NCBI GenBank assembly: GCA_964346665.1 | Contig: CAYFVC010000056.1 | Span: forward strand, 1 to 5,568 | From: JAZGEG01 sp964346665 | Lineage (GTDB): Archaea; Aenigmatarchaeota; Aenigmatarchaeia; QMZP01; QMZT01 | Length of the DNA stretch: 5,568 nt | Direction of reading: 5' to 3' | Shown here: positions 4,682 to 5,568 of the stretch, in pieces | How the letters are laid out: each line of letters starts with the position of its first letter | Position numbering within the stretch: the first letter of the stretch is position 1 | Program-made: the position numbers and the translations under genes | The notes under the pieces: model-generated | What the model was told of the DNA's origin: nothing | Database searches by the model: none | The model's input: the letters and a program-made list of their open reading frames with translations, nothing else

Positions 4682-5098
4682 ATGAACGGTGACGAGAGAG
4701 AGATAGTAAATGTTGATTCAATCGAGCTTAATCTTACGACAAGCATGGTGTGCTCGAATTTCAACCGATTATGCATACTCTACCTTCTTAAAAAATCCCC
4801 GAAAAACGAAATGCAGGCCGAGAAGATCGCCTCGAATCTCGGGATCTCACACCGCACGGTTCTGTACCACTTGGATATCCTCCACGATTACGATCTTGTC
4901 GAGGTCAGGGAATTCCGGAAGAAGGGGTCGAAACTCCTCCGCTCGGTCTGGGGCCTGAACGCGGAAAACAGGGAAAACCTGAACAAGATATTCGTCCGTA
5001 TAAGAAGGAAGTTCAACTTGGAGGAACTCGAAAGGCTCATAACCCTGAACGGGAAAAACTCAAGAAAACCAAGAACACAGAACAATCATTCCTTATAA
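4682..5098 (+). CDS. Winged helix-turn-helix transcriptional regulator, ArsR-like
   Basis: This is a probable DNA-binding regulator of 138 residues, cytoplasmic. Seen directly: an acidic N-terminus; helix 1 around NFNRLCILYLLKK (26-38); helix 2 QAEKIASNLG (45-54); recognition helix ISHRTVLYHLDILHDYDLV (55-73), with the SxxTVxxHLxxLxxxxLV pattern of ArsR/HTH_20 domains; a wing VEVREFRKKGSKLLRSVWGLN (73-93); then a basic helical tail (about 96-122) that may dimerise, and a polar, probably disordered end. No metal-binding Cys pair is seen (Cys24 and Cys31 only), so the ligand is unknown. The ATG at 4682 has a Shine-Dalgarno sequence six bases upstream, unlike the leaderless neighbours. The repeat and dyad array directly upstream makes autoregulation the simplest guess. 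The target could also include the surface-protein gene about 200 bp downstream. Confidence 0.85.
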   Translation: MNGDEREIVNVDSIELNLTTSMVCSNFNRLCILYLLKKSPKNEMQAEKIASNLGISHRTVLYHLDILHDYDLVEVREFRKKGSKLLRSVWGLNAENRENLNKIFVRIRRKFNLEELERLITLNGKNSRKPRTQNNHSL

Positions 5099-5109
5099 AT
5101 TCTCGAAAC

Positions 5110-5152
5110 TTTTTCTCATTTCTCAGTAAAAACCTATTTTAATCCGTATTTT
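5110..5152 (+). terminator. T-rich candidate terminator after the regulator
   Basis: Runs of T on the plus strand (TTTTT at 5110-5114, TTTT at 5137-5140 and TTTT at 5149-5152) follow the stop at 5098 within 55 bp. Archaeal RNA polymerase terminates at such T-rich tracts without needing a hairpin. No clear hairpin precedes them. Confidence 0.35.
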
Positions 5153-5225
5153 AACCAAGGTCTCCCGAAAATCAGGTTCTTGGAACAATCTAGTTTTATA
5201 AAGATTTCCGTCAACTGCCGAAACC

Positions 5226-5233
5226 TATATAAA
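5226..5233 (+). promoter_or_regulatory. TATA box of the surface-protein gene
   Basis: TATATAAA in CCTATATAAATC is a good archaeal TATA box. Transcription would start near 5255, giving a leader of about 60 nt before the ATG at 5315. A second TATA-like TTTTATAAA lies at 5194-5202. Confidence 0.6.
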
Positions 5234-5255
5234 TCTTTACCCTAAAACAAAAACA

Positions 5256-5275
5256 AATGGCATAAATTTGCCATT
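5256..5275 (+). promoter_or_regulatory. Inverted repeat at the predicted 5' end of the surface-protein mRNA
   Basis: AATGGCA (5256-5262) and TGCCATT (5269-5275) are perfect complements separated by six bases. They fall at the predicted transcription start, so the sequence could be a 5'-terminal mRNA hairpin that protects the transcript or a repressor operator. The Shine-Dalgarno sequence lies outside it. Confidence 0.5.
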
Positions 5276-5301
5276 GCTAAAAATATCTATATGGTTAAGG
5301 T

Positions 5302-5308
5302 GGAGGTG
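5302..5308 (+). promoter_or_regulatory. Strong Shine-Dalgarno site of the surface-protein gene
   Basis: GGAGGTG lies six bases before the ATG at 5315 and is an almost complete match to the archaeal anti-Shine-Dalgarno. It selects 5315 over the in-frame ATG at 5291, which has no such site. Confidence 0.8.
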
Positions 5309-5314
5309 CTGTAT

Positions 5315-5568
5315 ATGCATAAGGGTCTTGTAGGCTTTGCGAAATATTCGCTATTAGCTTTTGTTCTGGCCGCCTTTGTTGTTGGGTTGGCTCTAAATAC
5401 GGGGGTTTTTGCTGCTCATGATCCAAGTGGTAATCTTGATCCAGAGTGGTCTCCTGCAAGTACGCTGGTTGAATACGATGTTGAAATATGTAATGGAGCT
5501 GGTAGCGACCCTATAGATGAGGTAAGGATCATAAAGAATCCTGACTATACAACTTTCGATTGTGTTGA
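5315..5568 (+). CDS. Secreted or surface protein with Sec signal peptide (partial, C-terminus outside window)
   Basis: Eighty-four residues are visible before the window ends. They show a Sec-type signal peptide: a short basic start (MHKGLVGFAK, 1-10), a long hydrophobic core (about 11-29) and a probable cleavage site after VFA (31-33). The mature part begins AHDPSGNLDPEW and runs into a predicted beta-rich segment, TLVEYDVEIC followed by IDEVRIIKNPDY (about 50-78), with two cysteines (C59 and C83) that could form a disulfide outside the cell. The alternation of strands and Asp/Asn-rich turns suggests a beta-sandwich repeat protein, such as an S-layer or cell-surface adhesin, but the family cannot be fixed from this fragment. 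The strong Shine-Dalgarno and good TATA box suggest high expression. The start at 5291 (eight residues longer) is rejected because the Shine-Dalgarno lies within that extension. Confidence 0.75.
   Translation, partial: MHKGLVGFAKYSLLAFVLAAFVVGLALNTGVFAAHDPSGNLDPEWSPASTLVEYDVEICNGAGSDPIDEVRIIKNPDYTTFDCV

Noticed and set aside
4710..4958. 82-aa open frame in another frame of the regulator
   Set aside because: The winged-helix frame has clear family motifs and a Shine-Dalgarno site. This one is a Ser/Arg-rich shadow.

Overview
The window is archaeal chromosome. Four independent signs support this: a UbiA-family ether-lipid prenyltransferase, the archaeal/eukaryotic ribosomal protein L40e, the Pop5/Rnp2 protein subunit of RNase P, and archaeal TATA boxes about 22-29 bp upstream of most start codons. 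Genes are compact, intergenic gaps are short, and two convergent gene pairs overlap at their 3' ends. I cannot name the lineage from sequence alone. The truncated surface protein at the right edge and the orphan content would suit an uncultured or DPANN-like genome, but that is a weak inference.

Layout, left to right. (1) Positions 1-462, minus strand: a truncated UbiA-type prenyltransferase (probable digeranylgeranylglyceryl phosphate synthase) downstream of rpl40e. (2) Positions 595-1254, plus strand: an AT-rich orphan of 219 aa whose 3' end overlaps nadB by 32 bp. (3) Positions 1223-2743, minus strand: nadB, L-aspartate oxidase, complete with its catalytic residues. (4) Positions 2828-3160, plus strand: a 110-aa orphan that overlaps the nadA 3' end by 8 bp. 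(5) Positions 3153-4417, minus strand: rnp2 followed by nadA, quinolinate synthase. (6) Positions 4418-4681: a 264-bp divergent intergenic region. It holds a 12-bp perfect palindrome, two near-identical 47-bp tandem repeats plus a shortened third copy, and a small inverted repeat around a Shine-Dalgarno sequence. (7) Positions 4682-5098, plus strand: a winged-helix ArsR-like transcriptional regulator. (8) Positions 5315-5568, plus strand: the start of a secreted or surface protein with a Sec signal peptide and a strong Shine-Dalgarno sequence, cut by the window edge.

How the parts fit together. NadB and NadA catalyse the two successive steps that turn aspartate and dihydroxyacetone phosphate into quinolinate, the precursor of NAD. 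They lie on the same strand but are separated by an opposing orphan gene, so each seems to have its own promoter. nadC is not in the window.

The least ordinary region is the upstream region of the winged-helix regulator. Its repeats carry dyads (GACAAC/GTTGTC) in which the third copy has two changes that preserve complementarity (GACGAC/GTCGTC) together with a 13-bp deletion between the arms. This points to a maintained operator array or a structured leader RNA, most simply for autoregulation of the regulator, possibly extending to the adjacent surface-protein gene. Housekeeping genes here look leaderless, whereas the regulator and the surface protein have leaders with Shine-Dalgarno sequences.
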